NCBI GenBank assembly: GCA_902786465.1
Contig: CADACQ010000001.1
Location: 62,001 to 126,000, forward strand
Direction of reading: 5' to 3'
Length of the DNA: 64,000 bases
Source: an uncultured Eubacteriales bacterium
GTDB lineage: Bacteria; Bacillota; Clostridia; Christensenellales; CAG-138
This document shows, one piece after another, positions 47,614-56,262 of the stretch (position 1 is the stretch's first letter; every line of letters starts with the position of its first letter). The translations under genes and the position numbers were made by a program. Below the pieces are notes generated by a model. The model was not told where the DNA came from, searched no databases, and was given only the letters and a program-made list of their open reading frames with translations.

Positions 47614-48291
47614 ATGTACCGTATCTTCCTGGTGGAGGACGACCCGATCATCGCCGAGACGGTGCAGAAGCACCTTGAAAGCTGGGGCTGGCAGGTGAAT
47701 GCCGCGGCGGATTTCGCCCGGGTCATGGACGACTTTTCCGCCTTCGACCCCCAGCTGGTGCTGCTGGACATCTCCCTGCCCGTCTATAACGGCTACCACT
47801 GGTGCAGCGAGATCCGCAAGGTCTCCCGGGTGCCGGTGATCTTCCTCTCCTCCGCCTCGGACAACATGAACATCGTCATGGCCATGCACATGGGCGGCGA
47901 CGACTTCATCCCCAAACCCTTCGATCTGAACGTGCTGACGGCCAAGGTCCAGGCCCTGCTGCGGCGGACCTATGAGTTCTCCCGGGAGCAGGCTGAAATC
48001 GCCCTGGGCGGCGGCGCCCTGCGGCTTCGGGAGGGCGTGTTCGTGAAGGGGGATGTGCGGCTGGAACTGACCCGGAACGAGTTCCGCATACTGGAGATGC
48101 TGCTCGAAAACCGGGGCCGGATCGTCAGCCGGGAGGAGCTTATGGAGCGGCTCTGGTCCACGGACAGCTTCGTGGACGAAAACACCTTGAGCGTCAACGT
48201 GAACCGGCTCCGCAAGAAGCTGGAGGGGGCTGGCCTTTTCGACGCCATCCGCACCCGCAAGGGCGAGGGATACATCATCGAAGCCCTATGA
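47614..48291 (+). CDS. bceR: BceR-like response regulator, OmpR family
   Basis: 225 residues. Receiver domain with the acidic pair VEDDP (8-10), phospho-acceptor Asp52 in LVLLDISLPVYNGY, and a Lys in DFIPKPFDLN. The winged helix has LELTRNEFRILEMLLENRGRIVSREEL and VNRLRKKLEGAG. The sequence profile and the kinase and ABC genes downstream fit the Bce antibiotic-response class. It overlaps the kinase gene by four bases. The likely target is the promoter at 49288-49341. Confidence 0.92.
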   Translation: MYRIFLVEDDPIIAETVQKHLESWGWQVNAAADFARVMDDFSAFDPQLVLLDISLPVYNGYHWCSEIRKVSRVPVIFLSSASDNMNIVMAMHMGGDDFIPKPFDLNVLTAKVQALLRRTYEFSREQAEIALGGGALRLREGVFVKGDVRLELTRNEFRILEMLLENRGRIVSREELMERLWSTDSFVDENTLSVNVNRLRKKLEGAGLFDAIRTRKGEGYIIEAL

Positions 48292-49271
48292 AGCTGTTCC
48301 TGTCCTATCTCAAATCCCATTTACGACTGCTGCTGATGCTGGCCCTGTTCGGGGCCGTGTCCGCGGCGGTCCTTTTGCTATACAAGGCGCCTCTCGAAGG
48401 GGCCCTGTACGCACTGCTGCTGTGCCTCGCTCTGGGCCTCGGCTTCTTCGCGGCGGGGTTCCTCCGCTATCGCCGGAAGCACCGGGCCCTGCAGCGGACC
48501 CTGGTGCAGCTTCCCGAGGGCCTGCCGCCCCTGCCGGAGCCCCAGGACGCCCCGGAGGCGGACTATCAAGCTTTGCTCACCGCTCTGGACGAGGACCGGC
48601 GTCGGATCGCCGCCCGCGCCGCCCAGGACCGGGATCGGGCGGAGACCTTCTACACCGCCTGGGTCCACCAGATCAAGACGCCCATGGCGGCCATGGACCT
48701 GCTGCTCCAAAGCGGACAGCCGGACGGGGCGCTCCTGAAGGGGGAGCTGTTCCGCATGGAGAAGTACGCGGACCTGGTGCTGACCTACCAGCGACTGGGG
48801 AGCGACACCACGGACCTGGTGCTGAAGGCATGCGACCTCGATACCGTGATCCGGGCCGCCGTGAAGGAGTACGCCCGGCTGTTCATCCTAAAGAAGCTGA
48901 CCCTGTCCTTCACGCCCACGGGCCTCACCGTTCTCACCGACGAGAAATGGCTGGGGTTCGTCATCGGTCAGCTCCTGAGCAACGCCCTCAAGTATACCCA
49001 GCAGGGCGGCGTATCCGTCTACGCCCAGGGCCAACGCCTAATCATCGAGGATACGGGGGTGGGCATCCCCCCGGAGGAGCTGCCCCGGATCTTCGAGAAG
49101 AGCTTCACCGGCGAGAACGGCCGCGCTGCCCAGGGCACCACGGGCCTGGGGCTCTACCTCTGCCGCCGGGCCTGCGCCCTGTTGGGGCATTCGATCTCCG
49201 CCGAATCGGAGGTGGGCAAAGGAACGAAGGTCATCCTGGACCTGGCCCGGCCGGAGCTTTCCGCAGAATGA
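48288..49271 (+). CDS. bceS: BceS-like intramembrane-sensing histidine kinase
   Basis: 327 residues. Two membrane helices (about 10-32 and 38-58) are separated by only a few residues, which is the intramembrane-sensing layout: the kinase hears the state of the transporter instead of a ligand. The phospho-acceptor His127 is in YTAWVHQIKTPMAAM. The ATP site has QLLSNALKYTQQGGVSV (N box), EDTGVGIPPEELPRIFEKSF (G1/F) and GTTGLGLYLCRRA (G2). Confidence 0.93.
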   Translation: MKLFLSYLKSHLRLLLMLALFGAVSAAVLLLYKAPLEGALYALLLCLALGLGFFAAGFLRYRRKHRALQRTLVQLPEGLPPLPEPQDAPEADYQALLTALDEDRRRIAARAAQDRDRAETFYTAWVHQIKTPMAAMDLLLQSGQPDGALLKGELFRMEKYADLVLTYQRLGSDTTDLVLKACDLDTVIRAAVKEYARLFILKKLTLSFTPTGLTVLTDEKWLGFVIGQLLSNALKYTQQGGVSVYAQGQRLIIEDTGVGIPPEELPRIFEKSFTGENGRAAQGTTGLGLYLCRRACALLGHSISAESEVGKGTKVILDLARPELSAE

Positions 49272-49287
49272 CGCATCTTGCAAAACC

Positions 49288-49341
49288 GTAAGCTTCCCGT
49301 AAGCTAACGAAATGGCAGCCCCCGGAGAACGGGGGTATACT
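49288..49341 (+). promoter_or_regulatory. bceAB promoter with response-regulator direct repeats
   Basis: Two copies of GTAAGCT (49288-49294 and 49299-49305) are spaced 11 bp start to start, one helical turn. They precede a weak -35 region (TGGCAG, 49313-49318) and a good -10 box TATACT (49336-49341). This is the usual layout for an OmpR-type activator, so BceR should switch on bceAB here. Confidence 0.6.
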
Positions 49342-49372
49342 TGTCCCATCAAACATGATGGAGGAAACGGAT

Positions 49373-50140
49373 ATGTCCCTGTTGGAAGTGAAGAATCTAA
49401 GGAAGGTCTACACCACCCGCCTGGGTGGGACCGGGGTGGAGGCGCTTAAAAACGTGAGCTTCGCCGTGGAAAGCGGGGAGTTCGTGGCCATCATGGGCGA
49501 GAGCGGCTCCGGGAAGACCACCCTTTTGAACATCCTGGCGGCTCTCGATCGCCCCTCCGGCGGCCGGGTGCTGCTGAACGGGGAGGACATGGCCGGCGTC
49601 CGGGAGCGGGATTTGACCGCCTTTCGCCGGGACAACCTGGGGTTCGTGTTCCAGGACTTCAATTTGCTGGACGCCTTCACCGTCCGGGACAACGTCTTTT
49701 TGCCCCTGGTGCTGGCGGGCAAGAGCTACGACGAGATGAACGGGCGGCTCCTGCGCCTCGCCCCGGCTCTGGGCATCGGGGAGTTGCTCAACAAGTTCCC
49801 CTACGAGCTCTCCGGCGGCCAGAAGCAGCGCACCGCCGTGGCGCGGGCCCTCATCACCCAGCCCGCCATCCTGCTGGCCGACGAGCCCACGGGCGCCCTC
49901 GACTCCAAGGCCTCCGACAGCCTTCTTCGGGTTTTCGAGAACCTGAACGCCCAGGGCCAGACCATCCTGATGGTCACCCACAGCGTCACCGCCGCCAGCC
50001 ACGCCAAGCGGACGTTGTTCCTCCGGGACGGCATGATCTACCACCAGCTCTACCGGGGCAACCGGACCCAGGGGGAGATGTTCGCCGAGATCTCCCATAC
50101 CCTGACGGTCATGACCAGCGGGGAAAACGGCCATGCGTAA
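49373..50140 (+). CDS. bceA: BceA-like antimicrobial-peptide ABC transporter ATPase
   Basis: 255 residues from the ATG at 49373, eight bases after GGAGG; an ATG at 49355 precedes it. MacB/LolD-type ATPase: Walker A MGESGSGKTTLLN, Q-loop VFQDFNLLDAF, signature LSGGQKQRTAVARAL, Walker B ILLADEPTGALDSK, switch MVTHS. The C-terminus has the helix seen in BceA proteins (YHQLYRGNRTQGEMF). It works with the large permease encoded next, whose start overlaps its end. Confidence 0.94.
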   Translation: MSLLEVKNLRKVYTTRLGGTGVEALKNVSFAVESGEFVAIMGESGSGKTTLLNILAALDRPSGGRVLLNGEDMAGVRERDLTAFRRDNLGFVFQDFNLLDAFTVRDNVFLPLVLAGKSYDEMNGRLLRLAPALGIGELLNKFPYELSGGQKQRTAVARALITQPAILLADEPTGALDSKASDSLLRVFENLNAQGQTILMVTHSVTAASHAKRTLFLRDGMIYHQLYRGNRTQGEMFAEISHTLTVMTSGENGHA

Positions 50141-51860
50141 ATTCGGCTTCTATCCCCAGCTGGCCCTTCGGTCCCTGCGGCTCAACGGCAAGTTCTATCT
50201 GCCGTACCTTCTCTCCGGCATGGTCAGTGCGGCCATGCTCTACGACATCCTGTTTTTGAACATGAACCGGGGCATCTATGCTCTGAAGGGCGTCAACGCG
50301 GTCCAGGGCCTCCTGGGCTTCGGGGCTATTGTGGTTGCCCTCTTCTCCTTTGCCCTCCTCTGCTACACCAACGGCTTCCTCATGAAGCGGCGGCAGAAGG
50401 AGCTGGGGCTCTACAACATCCTGGGCATGGAGAAGCGGCATTTGGCCCGGCTCCTGCTGTGGGAAACGATCTTCGCCGCCCTCCTCTGCATCCTGGGCGG
50501 GTTGCTGCTGGGGGTGCTGCTCTCCAAGCTCTTTTTGCTCCTCCTCTGCGCGGTGATCCAGGCGGAGGTGCCCTTCGGCTTCGAGGTGCCCCGGGACGCG
50601 GCGATCTACACAGCGGTGGTCTTCGGAGGTATCTTCCTCCTGAACTACCTGCTGAACCTGCTGCGCCTCAACCGGGTGAAGCCCATCGAGCTCTTGCATG
50701 GCGGCGAATCCGGGGAGCGGGAGCCCCGGACGAAGTGGGTCCTGACCCTCCTGGGCCTTCTCACCATGGGCGCGGGGTACGGCCTGTCCCTGACGGTGTC
50801 GGACCCTGTCAACGCCTTGACGCTCTTCTTCCTGGCGGTGGTCCTGGTGATCGTAGGCACCTACTGCCTGTTCACCGCCGGGAGCATCGCCCTCCTCAAG
50901 GCCCTGCGAAAGAATAAGAAGTATTACTACCAGACCCGGCACTTCACCGCCGTCTCGGGCATGCTCCACCGCATGAAGCGGAACGCGGCGGGCCTCGCCA
51001 CCATCTGCATTTTGTCCACCATGGTGCTGGTCACCGTGTCCACCACGGTGTGCCTCTACATGGGGGTCAACGACATTCTGGATCGGATGTACTGCCGGGA
51101 CGTGCAGACCTATGTGAACCGCGGCGCGCCGGAGGACCTGCTGAAGGTGAAGGCCCTCTACGAGCGCAAGGCCCAGGAGCTTGGCGTGGAGATGAAGGAC
51201 TTCGCCGCCCTCTGCTTCTATGCCCCCGTCACGGACTACGCCAACAACCGGACCGACATCGAGCCCTATCTCCCGCAGGCGGACGGCGCGGACCCGGTGG
51301 GGGACCCAAATGACGGGCCTCTGCGGGTGTACGTGGGCTGCAACCTCGATGAGGACGCGGACGCCGGCCTCTTCGCCGCCTCCGTGGCGGTGGGGACCCG
51401 GGACCTGCCCCTCAGTAGCAGCTGGTACTTCACCGAAGACTGCCGGGCCGGGCGCATGGACTTCTGGGCGAGCCTGGGCGGCTTCTTCTTCATCGGCCTG
51501 TTCCTGGGGGCCCTGTTCCTCATGGCGGCGGTGCTCATCGTCTACTACAAGCAGGTCTCCGAGGGCTATGAGGACGCCCGGAGCTTCTCCATCATGCAGC
51601 AGGTGGGCATGACCCAGGCGGAGGTGAAGAGCTCCATCCGGAGCCAGGTCTCCACGGTCTTCTTCCTGCCCCTCCTGGCCGCCGCCTGCCACACCGCCGG
51701 GGCCTTCCCCATGACCAAGAAGATCCTGCTGCTCTTCGGCCTCTCCAACACGGGCCTCTTCCTCCTCTGCAGCGGCCTCACCCTCCTCGTCTTCGCCCTG
51801 GCCTACTACTGCATCTACCGCCTCACCGCTCGGGAGTACTATCGGATCGTGAAGCGGTAA
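50133..51860 (+). CDS. bceB: BceB-like FtsX-family permease
   Basis: 575 residues with about ten membrane segments. FtsX-like blocks lie at the N-terminal (about 55-225) and C-terminal (about 450-570) ends. Between helices 7 and 8 is one large extracellular domain (about 315-440), smaller than the ~200 residues of B. subtilis BceB. This domain binds the peptide-target complex and sets specificity. Motifs such as FLMKRRQKELGLYNILGMEKR fit the family. It likely frees cell-wall precursors from peptide antibiotics. Confidence 0.93.
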   Translation: MRKFGFYPQLALRSLRLNGKFYLPYLLSGMVSAAMLYDILFLNMNRGIYALKGVNAVQGLLGFGAIVVALFSFALLCYTNGFLMKRRQKELGLYNILGMEKRHLARLLLWETIFAALLCILGGLLLGVLLSKLFLLLLCAVIQAEVPFGFEVPRDAAIYTAVVFGGIFLLNYLLNLLRLNRVKPIELLHGGESGEREPRTKWVLTLLGLLTMGAGYGLSLTVSDPVNALTLFFLAVVLVIVGTYCLFTAGSIALLKALRKNKKYYYQTRHFTAVSGMLHRMKRNAAGLATICILSTMVLVTVSTTVCLYMGVNDILDRMYCRDVQTYVNRGAPEDLLKVKALYERKAQELGVEMKDFAALCFYAPVTDYANNRTDIEPYLPQADGADPVGDPNDGPLRVYVGCNLDEDADAGLFAASVAVGTRDLPLSSSWYFTEDCRAGRMDFWASLGGFFFIGLFLGALFLMAAVLIVYYKQVSEGYEDARSFSIMQQVGMTQAEVKSSIRSQVSTVFFLPLLAAACHTAGAFPMTKKILLLFGLSNTGLFLLCSGLTLLVFALAYYCIYRLTAREYYRIVKR

Positions 51861-51877
51861 AGGAAGCCTTTGTATCG

Positions 51878-51903
51878 AAAGAGCCGGTCCCCGGCTCTTT
51901 TTG
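51878..51903 (+). terminator. terminator after bceB
   Basis: AAAGAGCCGG, loop TCC, CCGGCTCTTTTT, 18 nt after the stop codon. Confidence 0.88.
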
Positions 51904-51908
51904 TGTTG

Positions 51909-51937
51909 TTGAATATCTAAGCGCCATCGGGTATACT
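51909..51937 (+). promoter_or_regulatory. promoter of the PaaK-like gene
   Basis: TTGAAT (51909-51914), 17-nt spacer, TATACT (51932-51937), 29 nt before the ATG. Confidence 0.65.
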
Positions 51938-51966
51938 TTGTGTATCAAACAAGGGGAGGATGACCC

Positions 51967-53292
51967 ATGAGCCTGCTTGCGACCATGGCCAAGACCTACG
52001 GGAAGGACCGGGTGAGCCGGGAGAAGCTAAAGAAGATACAGCGAAAGCGGCTGCAGGCCCTGGTGGAGTACGCCCGGAAGAACAGCCCCTTCTACCGGGA
52101 GCTGTACAAAGGGCTGGGGGCGGATTGGTCCCTGGAGGACCTGCCCCCTGTGACAAAGCCGGAGCTCATGGCGCGGTTCGACGACGTGGTCACGGACCGG
52201 GCCGTCACCATGGCCCGGGTCCGGGATTTCACCAGGGACATCGACAACGTTGGGCGGATGCTGGACGGGAAGTACCTCGTCTTCCAGACCTCCGGGTCCA
52301 CGGGTCATCCCGCCGTGGTGCTGTACGACAAGGGGGCCGTGGACGTGGCCTCCGCCGTGGCCGCCTTTCGGACCTTCGCCCGGCAGGAGGATTTCAAGAG
52401 GTTCATGGCCCACGGCAAACGGACCGCCGGGGTCTTCGCCGACCACGGGTTCTACCTGGCCTGCGGCATGTCCCGATATCTGCAATTGCAGATGCCTCGA
52501 AAACAGGCCAAGATCACCGTGGACGTGAACGGGCCCGAAGCCAAGATCGTGCAGGCCCTGAACGACTTTCAGCCCGCCATGCTCAGCGGCTACCCCTCCA
52601 ACCTGGCCCTGCTGGCCGACTATGCGGAGCTGGACATCCATCCCGACGTGGTGATCACCGGCGGCGAGCGCCTCACCGACGCCGTCCGGCGGAAGCTTTC
52701 GGACCGCTTCGGCTGCTACGTCCAGACCCACTACTCCTGCACCGAGGGCGGGGAGCTGGCCTGCGAGTGCGCCGAGGGGCATCTGCATATCAACGAGGAT
52801 TGGGTCATCCTGGAGGCCGTGGACGGGGATGGCCGCCCCGTGGCTCCCGGCGTCCAGTCCGACCGGGTGTTCATCACCAACCTGTCCAACTTCATCCAGC
52901 CCTTTATCCGCTACGAGCTTACCGACCGGGTCATCATCCACGATGGCCCCTGCCCCTGCGGCCGGACCACCCGGTGGCTCCAGATCGAGGGCCGCACCGA
53001 CGATATCTTGACCTTCTCGGGCGGCGTCCGGGTGGCGCCCATGTCCCTCTATAAGGTGCTGGAGGAGGTGCCCAGCCTGCGCCGGTTCCAGCTGGTCCAG
53101 CGGGCGGCGGATCGGGTGGAGCTGCGGGTCCTGTCTGACGAGCCCGAGGCCGCCTTCGCGGCGGCGAAGGGGGCTCTGGAAACCTTCTTCGAGAGCAAGG
53201 GGCTTCGAGTGGCGGTCCTGCCCTCGGATACGCCCCCCAGCCCGGACCCGGTCAGCGGCAAATTCAAGCACGTGTACCGGGCGAAGGTTTGA
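51967..53292 (+). CDS. PaaK/CapK-like adenylate-forming enzyme (CoF-synthetase type)
   Basis: 441 residues, the size of phenylacetate-CoA ligases and CapK-like proteins. The AMP-binding P-loop is FQTSGSTGHPAVV (about residues 99-111). Further motifs are SGYPSNLALL, VVITGGERLTD, THYSCTEGGELACEC, VFITNLSNFIQPFIRYEL and GRTDDILTFSGG, followed by the small C-terminal domain. It should activate a carboxylic acid as an acyl-AMP. The acid is unknown. GGGGAGGATG lies upstream. It precedes a D-aminoacylase and an M20 peptidase, so an acyl-amino-acid substrate is conceivable. Confidence 0.85.
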   Translation: MSLLATMAKTYGKDRVSREKLKKIQRKRLQALVEYARKNSPFYRELYKGLGADWSLEDLPPVTKPELMARFDDVVTDRAVTMARVRDFTRDIDNVGRMLDGKYLVFQTSGSTGHPAVVLYDKGAVDVASAVAAFRTFARQEDFKRFMAHGKRTAGVFADHGFYLACGMSRYLQLQMPRKQAKITVDVNGPEAKIVQALNDFQPAMLSGYPSNLALLADYAELDIHPDVVITGGERLTDAVRRKLSDRFGCYVQTHYSCTEGGELACECAEGHLHINEDWVILEAVDGDGRPVAPGVQSDRVFITNLSNFIQPFIRYELTDRVIIHDGPCPCGRTTRWLQIEGRTDDILTFSGGVRVAPMSLYKVLEEVPSLRRFQLVQRAADRVELRVLSDEPEAAFAAAKGALETFFESKGLRVAVLPSDTPPSPDPVSGKFKHVYRAKV

Positions 53293-53317
53293 ATCGGCGG
53301 TCGAAAAGGAGTATACT
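53289..53317 (+). promoter_or_regulatory. internal promoter before the D-aminoacylase gene
   Basis: TTGAAT (53289-53294, overlapping the upstream stop codon), 17-nt spacer, TATACT (53312-53317). Confidence 0.6.
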
Positions 53318-53345
53318 GCAGGCAGCAACGGGAAAAGAGGCAACT

Positions 53346-54932
53346 ATGTTCGACATCATCATTTTGAACGGCAGCGTTTTAGACGGCAGCGGCGAACCGG
53401 CCCAGCGGCTGGACCTGGGCGTCCAGGACGGAAAGATCGCCGCCCTGGGGGATCTGCAGGAAGCGGAGGCGGCAAAGGTCGTGGACGCCGCCGGGAAGAT
53501 AGTGTGCCCTGGCTTTTTGGACCTCCATCGCCACGCGGACGGGGCCCTGTTCCGGCCCGGCTACGGGGATTGCGACCTGTTTCAGGGGATCACCACCGTC
53601 GGCAACGGCAACTGCGGCCTGTCCCTGGCCCCCCAGGCGGGGCCCTACCGGGAGGCCATCGCCGCCTATCTCAAGCCGGTGACCGGCGACTTCGAGGGGG
53701 TGCCCGTGGACACCATGGCCGATTACCTCAGCGCCCTGAAGGCCCGGCCCCTGCCGGTGAACGCCCTCATGCTGGCGGGCGGCGGCACCATCCGCTCGAG
53801 CGTGGCCGGGTTCCAAAAGCTGCGGCTGGAGGATCAGGACTATGCCGAGATCCATCGGCGCCTTGAGCAGTCCCTCGCCGACGGGGCGGCGGGCGTGTCC
53901 TTGGGCCTGGGCTACGCGCCGGAGTGCTACTACACCACCGACGAGCTGGTCCGGGCCCTGGAGCCCATCCGAAATACGGACACCGTCCTGTCCGTCCACA
54001 TGCGGGAGGAGGCCATGAAGCTGCTCCCGTCCATCGATGAGATGGTCTCGGTGGCCAAGGCCCTCCGGGTGCCCCTCCAGATCAGCCATCTCAAGGGCAG
54101 CGGTCGCGAGAACTGGGGCAGGCTCATCCCCCAGGCCCTGGACCGGATCGCCAAAGCCCGGACTGAGGGGCTAGACGTTTGCTGCGACGTGTACGCCTAC
54201 ACCGCGGGCAGCACCCAGCTCATCCACATCCTGCCGCCGGAGTTCTTGCAGGGGGGACCCGCCGCCATCACGGCGCGGCTTGGGGACAGCGCCGCCCGCA
54301 GGCGGCTCCTGGAACGGCTGGAGAACGGCCGGGATTTCGACAACTACGTGTATCTGGTGGGCTGGGAGAACATCTTTATCTCCGCCCTGAAGCGGCCGGA
54401 GGACGCCTGCTACGTGGGCAAGTCCATCGCCGAGGCCGCCGGGGACAAGGACCCGGCCGCCTTCGCCCTGGACCTTCTTCGGGACAACGACTGCGAGGTC
54501 ACCATGATCGACTTCATCACCGCGGAGGAGGACATCGCCCGGATCTTGCAGAGCCCCTTCGCCTACTCCATCTCCGACGCCACCTTCCCCACCGGCGGGA
54601 AGCTCCACCCCCGGGTCTACGGGGCCTTCAGCCAGGTGATCGAAACCTACGTGAACGGGCGGCACGCCCTGACGCTGCCGGAGGCCGTGAACCGGATGAC
54701 CCGGCGGCCCGCGGACCGGTACGGGCTAAAGGACAAAGGCCGCATCACCCTGGGCGCGGACGCGGACGTGCTGGTGTTCGACCCTGGCAGGATCCACGTG
54801 ACCGCCACCTACGATCAGCCAGAGCAGCGGGCCGAGGGCATGGACTATGTGGTCGTGAACGGCCGGATCGCCCTGGAGAACGGGCGGCTCACCGGCGTAT
54901 ATGCTGGAAACGTATTGGAGGGTAAAAAATGA
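53346..54932 (+). CDS. N-acyl-D-amino-acid deacylase (D-aminoacylase), amidohydrolase family
   Basis: 528 residues. Typical opening DIIILNGSVLDGSGEPAQRLDLGVQDGKI, then metal motif FLDLHRHADG (HxH), the Cys-containing TVGNGNCGLSLAP, SLGLGYAPE, VHMREEA, LQISHLKGSG and a late DA(T)FPTGGKLHPRVYG. These match the D-aminoacylase subgroup, which removes acyl groups from N-acyl-D-amino acids in the cytosol. AGAGG precedes the ATG. It overlaps the M20 gene by four bases. Confidence 0.92.
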   Translation: MFDIIILNGSVLDGSGEPAQRLDLGVQDGKIAALGDLQEAEAAKVVDAAGKIVCPGFLDLHRHADGALFRPGYGDCDLFQGITTVGNGNCGLSLAPQAGPYREAIAAYLKPVTGDFEGVPVDTMADYLSALKARPLPVNALMLAGGGTIRSSVAGFQKLRLEDQDYAEIHRRLEQSLADGAAGVSLGLGYAPECYYTTDELVRALEPIRNTDTVLSVHMREEAMKLLPSIDEMVSVAKALRVPLQISHLKGSGRENWGRLIPQALDRIAKARTEGLDVCCDVYAYTAGSTQLIHILPPEFLQGGPAAITARLGDSAARRRLLERLENGRDFDNYVYLVGWENIFISALKRPEDACYVGKSIAEAAGDKDPAAFALDLLRDNDCEVTMIDFITAEEDIARILQSPFAYSISDATFPTGGKLHPRVYGAFSQVIETYVNGRHALTLPEAVNRMTRRPADRYGLKDKGRITLGADADVLVFDPGRIHVTATYDQPEQRAEGMDYVVVNGRIALENGRLTGVYAGNVLEGKK

Positions 54933-56113
54933 TCAACGAATCTTTGCAGCGGGAGACCTTGGACCTTTTGCAGCAGCTCATAGCCTGCCCCAGCCTGTCT
55001 GGCCAGGAGCAGGGGGTGGCGGACATCCTGAAGGGGTATCTGGCTAAAAACGGCTTTACCACCCTGGAGATCGACCGGTACGGGGACCTGGTGGCCGGCG
55101 TGGCCGGGACCCGGCCCGGCGTCCGGCTCCTGTTCGACGGCCATATGGACACCGTGCCCGCCGACAATGCGGGCGACTGGACCACGCCCCCCTTCGAGCC
55201 CGTGGTCCGGGACGGGAAGCTTTACGGCCGGGGCACCAGCGACATGAAGGGGGCCGACGCCGCCTTTGCCGTGGCCGCGGCTCAGTACCTCCGGGAGAAG
55301 GGCGACGATTTTGCAGGGGAGCTCTGGTTCGCCGGGGTGGTCCAGGAGGAGTGCTTCGAGGGCGTCTGCGCCAAGGAAGTGGCAAAGCGGGTCCGGCCCG
55401 ACCTGGTCCTTATCGGCGAGGCCTCCGAGGGGAATCTGAAGCTCTCCCAGCGGGGCCGGGCGGAGATCGTGCTGGAGACCTTCGGCGTGCCCTGCCACAG
55501 CGCCAACCCGGAGAAGGGCGTCAACGCCGCCGCCCACATGTGCGCCCTCATCGACGAGATCTTGAAGCTCCCGCCCACGAAGGACCCCCGCATGGTGGGG
55601 GATGGCATCCTGGTGCTGACGGACATCAAGTCCGATCCCTATCCCGGCGCGTCCGTGGTGCCCCATTGCTGCCGAGCCACCTTCGACCGGCGGCTGCTGG
55701 TGGGAGAGACCCGGGAGAGCGTGCTTGCACCCATCCAGGCCATCATCGACCGACAGAAACAACTGGACCCCACTTTGAACGCCCGGGTGGCCTATCCCAT
55801 GGGCAGCGCCGTCTGTTCCACCGGCGAAACGGTGGAAGCGGAGCGGTTCTTCGCCCCCTGGTGGTTCGCCCCCGACGAGCGGACGCTGCGGATGAAGGCG
55901 GCCATGGAGGCGCGGGGCCTGACGCCTGAGATCACCGGCTACAGCTTCTGCACCAACGGCAGCTACTACGCGGGCGAGGCGGGCATCCCCACTTTCGGCT
56001 TCGGCCCCTCCCGGGAAAATCTGGCCCACACGGTGGACGAGCACATCGCCCTTAAGGACCTCTACGATGCCGTGGACGGGTACCTGGCCATTTTGCATGC
56101 TGTATTGGATTAA
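54929..56113 (+). CDS. M20-family metallohydrolase, YgeY/DapE-like
   Basis: 394 residues. Metal ligands are seen in LLFDGHMDTVPA, GRGTSDMKGADA and VVQEECFEG (catalytic Glu pair), and near the end in ENLAHTVDEHIAL. The dimerisation lid begins near FGVPCHSANPEKG. It resembles YgeY and DapE/ArgE-type deacylases. Coupled to the D-aminoacylase gene, it may act on a related acyl, carbamoyl or peptide bond of an amino acid; the substrate is not clear. Confidence 0.9.
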   Translation: MINESLQRETLDLLQQLIACPSLSGQEQGVADILKGYLAKNGFTTLEIDRYGDLVAGVAGTRPGVRLLFDGHMDTVPADNAGDWTTPPFEPVVRDGKLYGRGTSDMKGADAAFAVAAAQYLREKGDDFAGELWFAGVVQEECFEGVCAKEVAKRVRPDLVLIGEASEGNLKLSQRGRAEIVLETFGVPCHSANPEKGVNAAAHMCALIDEILKLPPTKDPRMVGDGILVLTDIKSDPYPGASVVPHCCRATFDRRLLVGETRESVLAPIQAIIDRQKQLDPTLNARVAYPMGSAVCSTGETVEAERFFAPWWFAPDERTLRMKAAMEARGLTPEITGYSFCTNGSYYAGEAGIPTFGFGPSRENLAHTVDEHIALKDLYDAVDGYLAILHAVLD

Positions 56114-56118
56114 ACTTC

Positions 56119-56250
56119 GCACCTTTTCTTTGTAAAGAAAAGGCACCCAAAAGAAACGCAAATGGGAAGTATAGCTTCGTGCTGTGCTTCCCATTGCTCT
56201 TCCTATGCTTCTCTTTTTACGCAGCTTGAAAAGAAAAAGCGGCAAAAAGA
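56119..56250. repeat. three-hairpin dispersed repeat (family 1), diverged copy C
   Basis: Same direction as copy B. Stem CCTTTTCTTT/AAAGAAAAGG (56122-56143), central arms ATGGGAAG/CTTCCCAT around a 20-nt core (56162-56194), then GCTTCTCTTTTTACG and a damaged last stem ending in AAAAAGCGGCAAAAAGAGAC. The last hairpin has lost pairing, unlike copies A and B. Confidence 0.75.
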
Positions 56251-56262
56251 GACTAAATCGTC

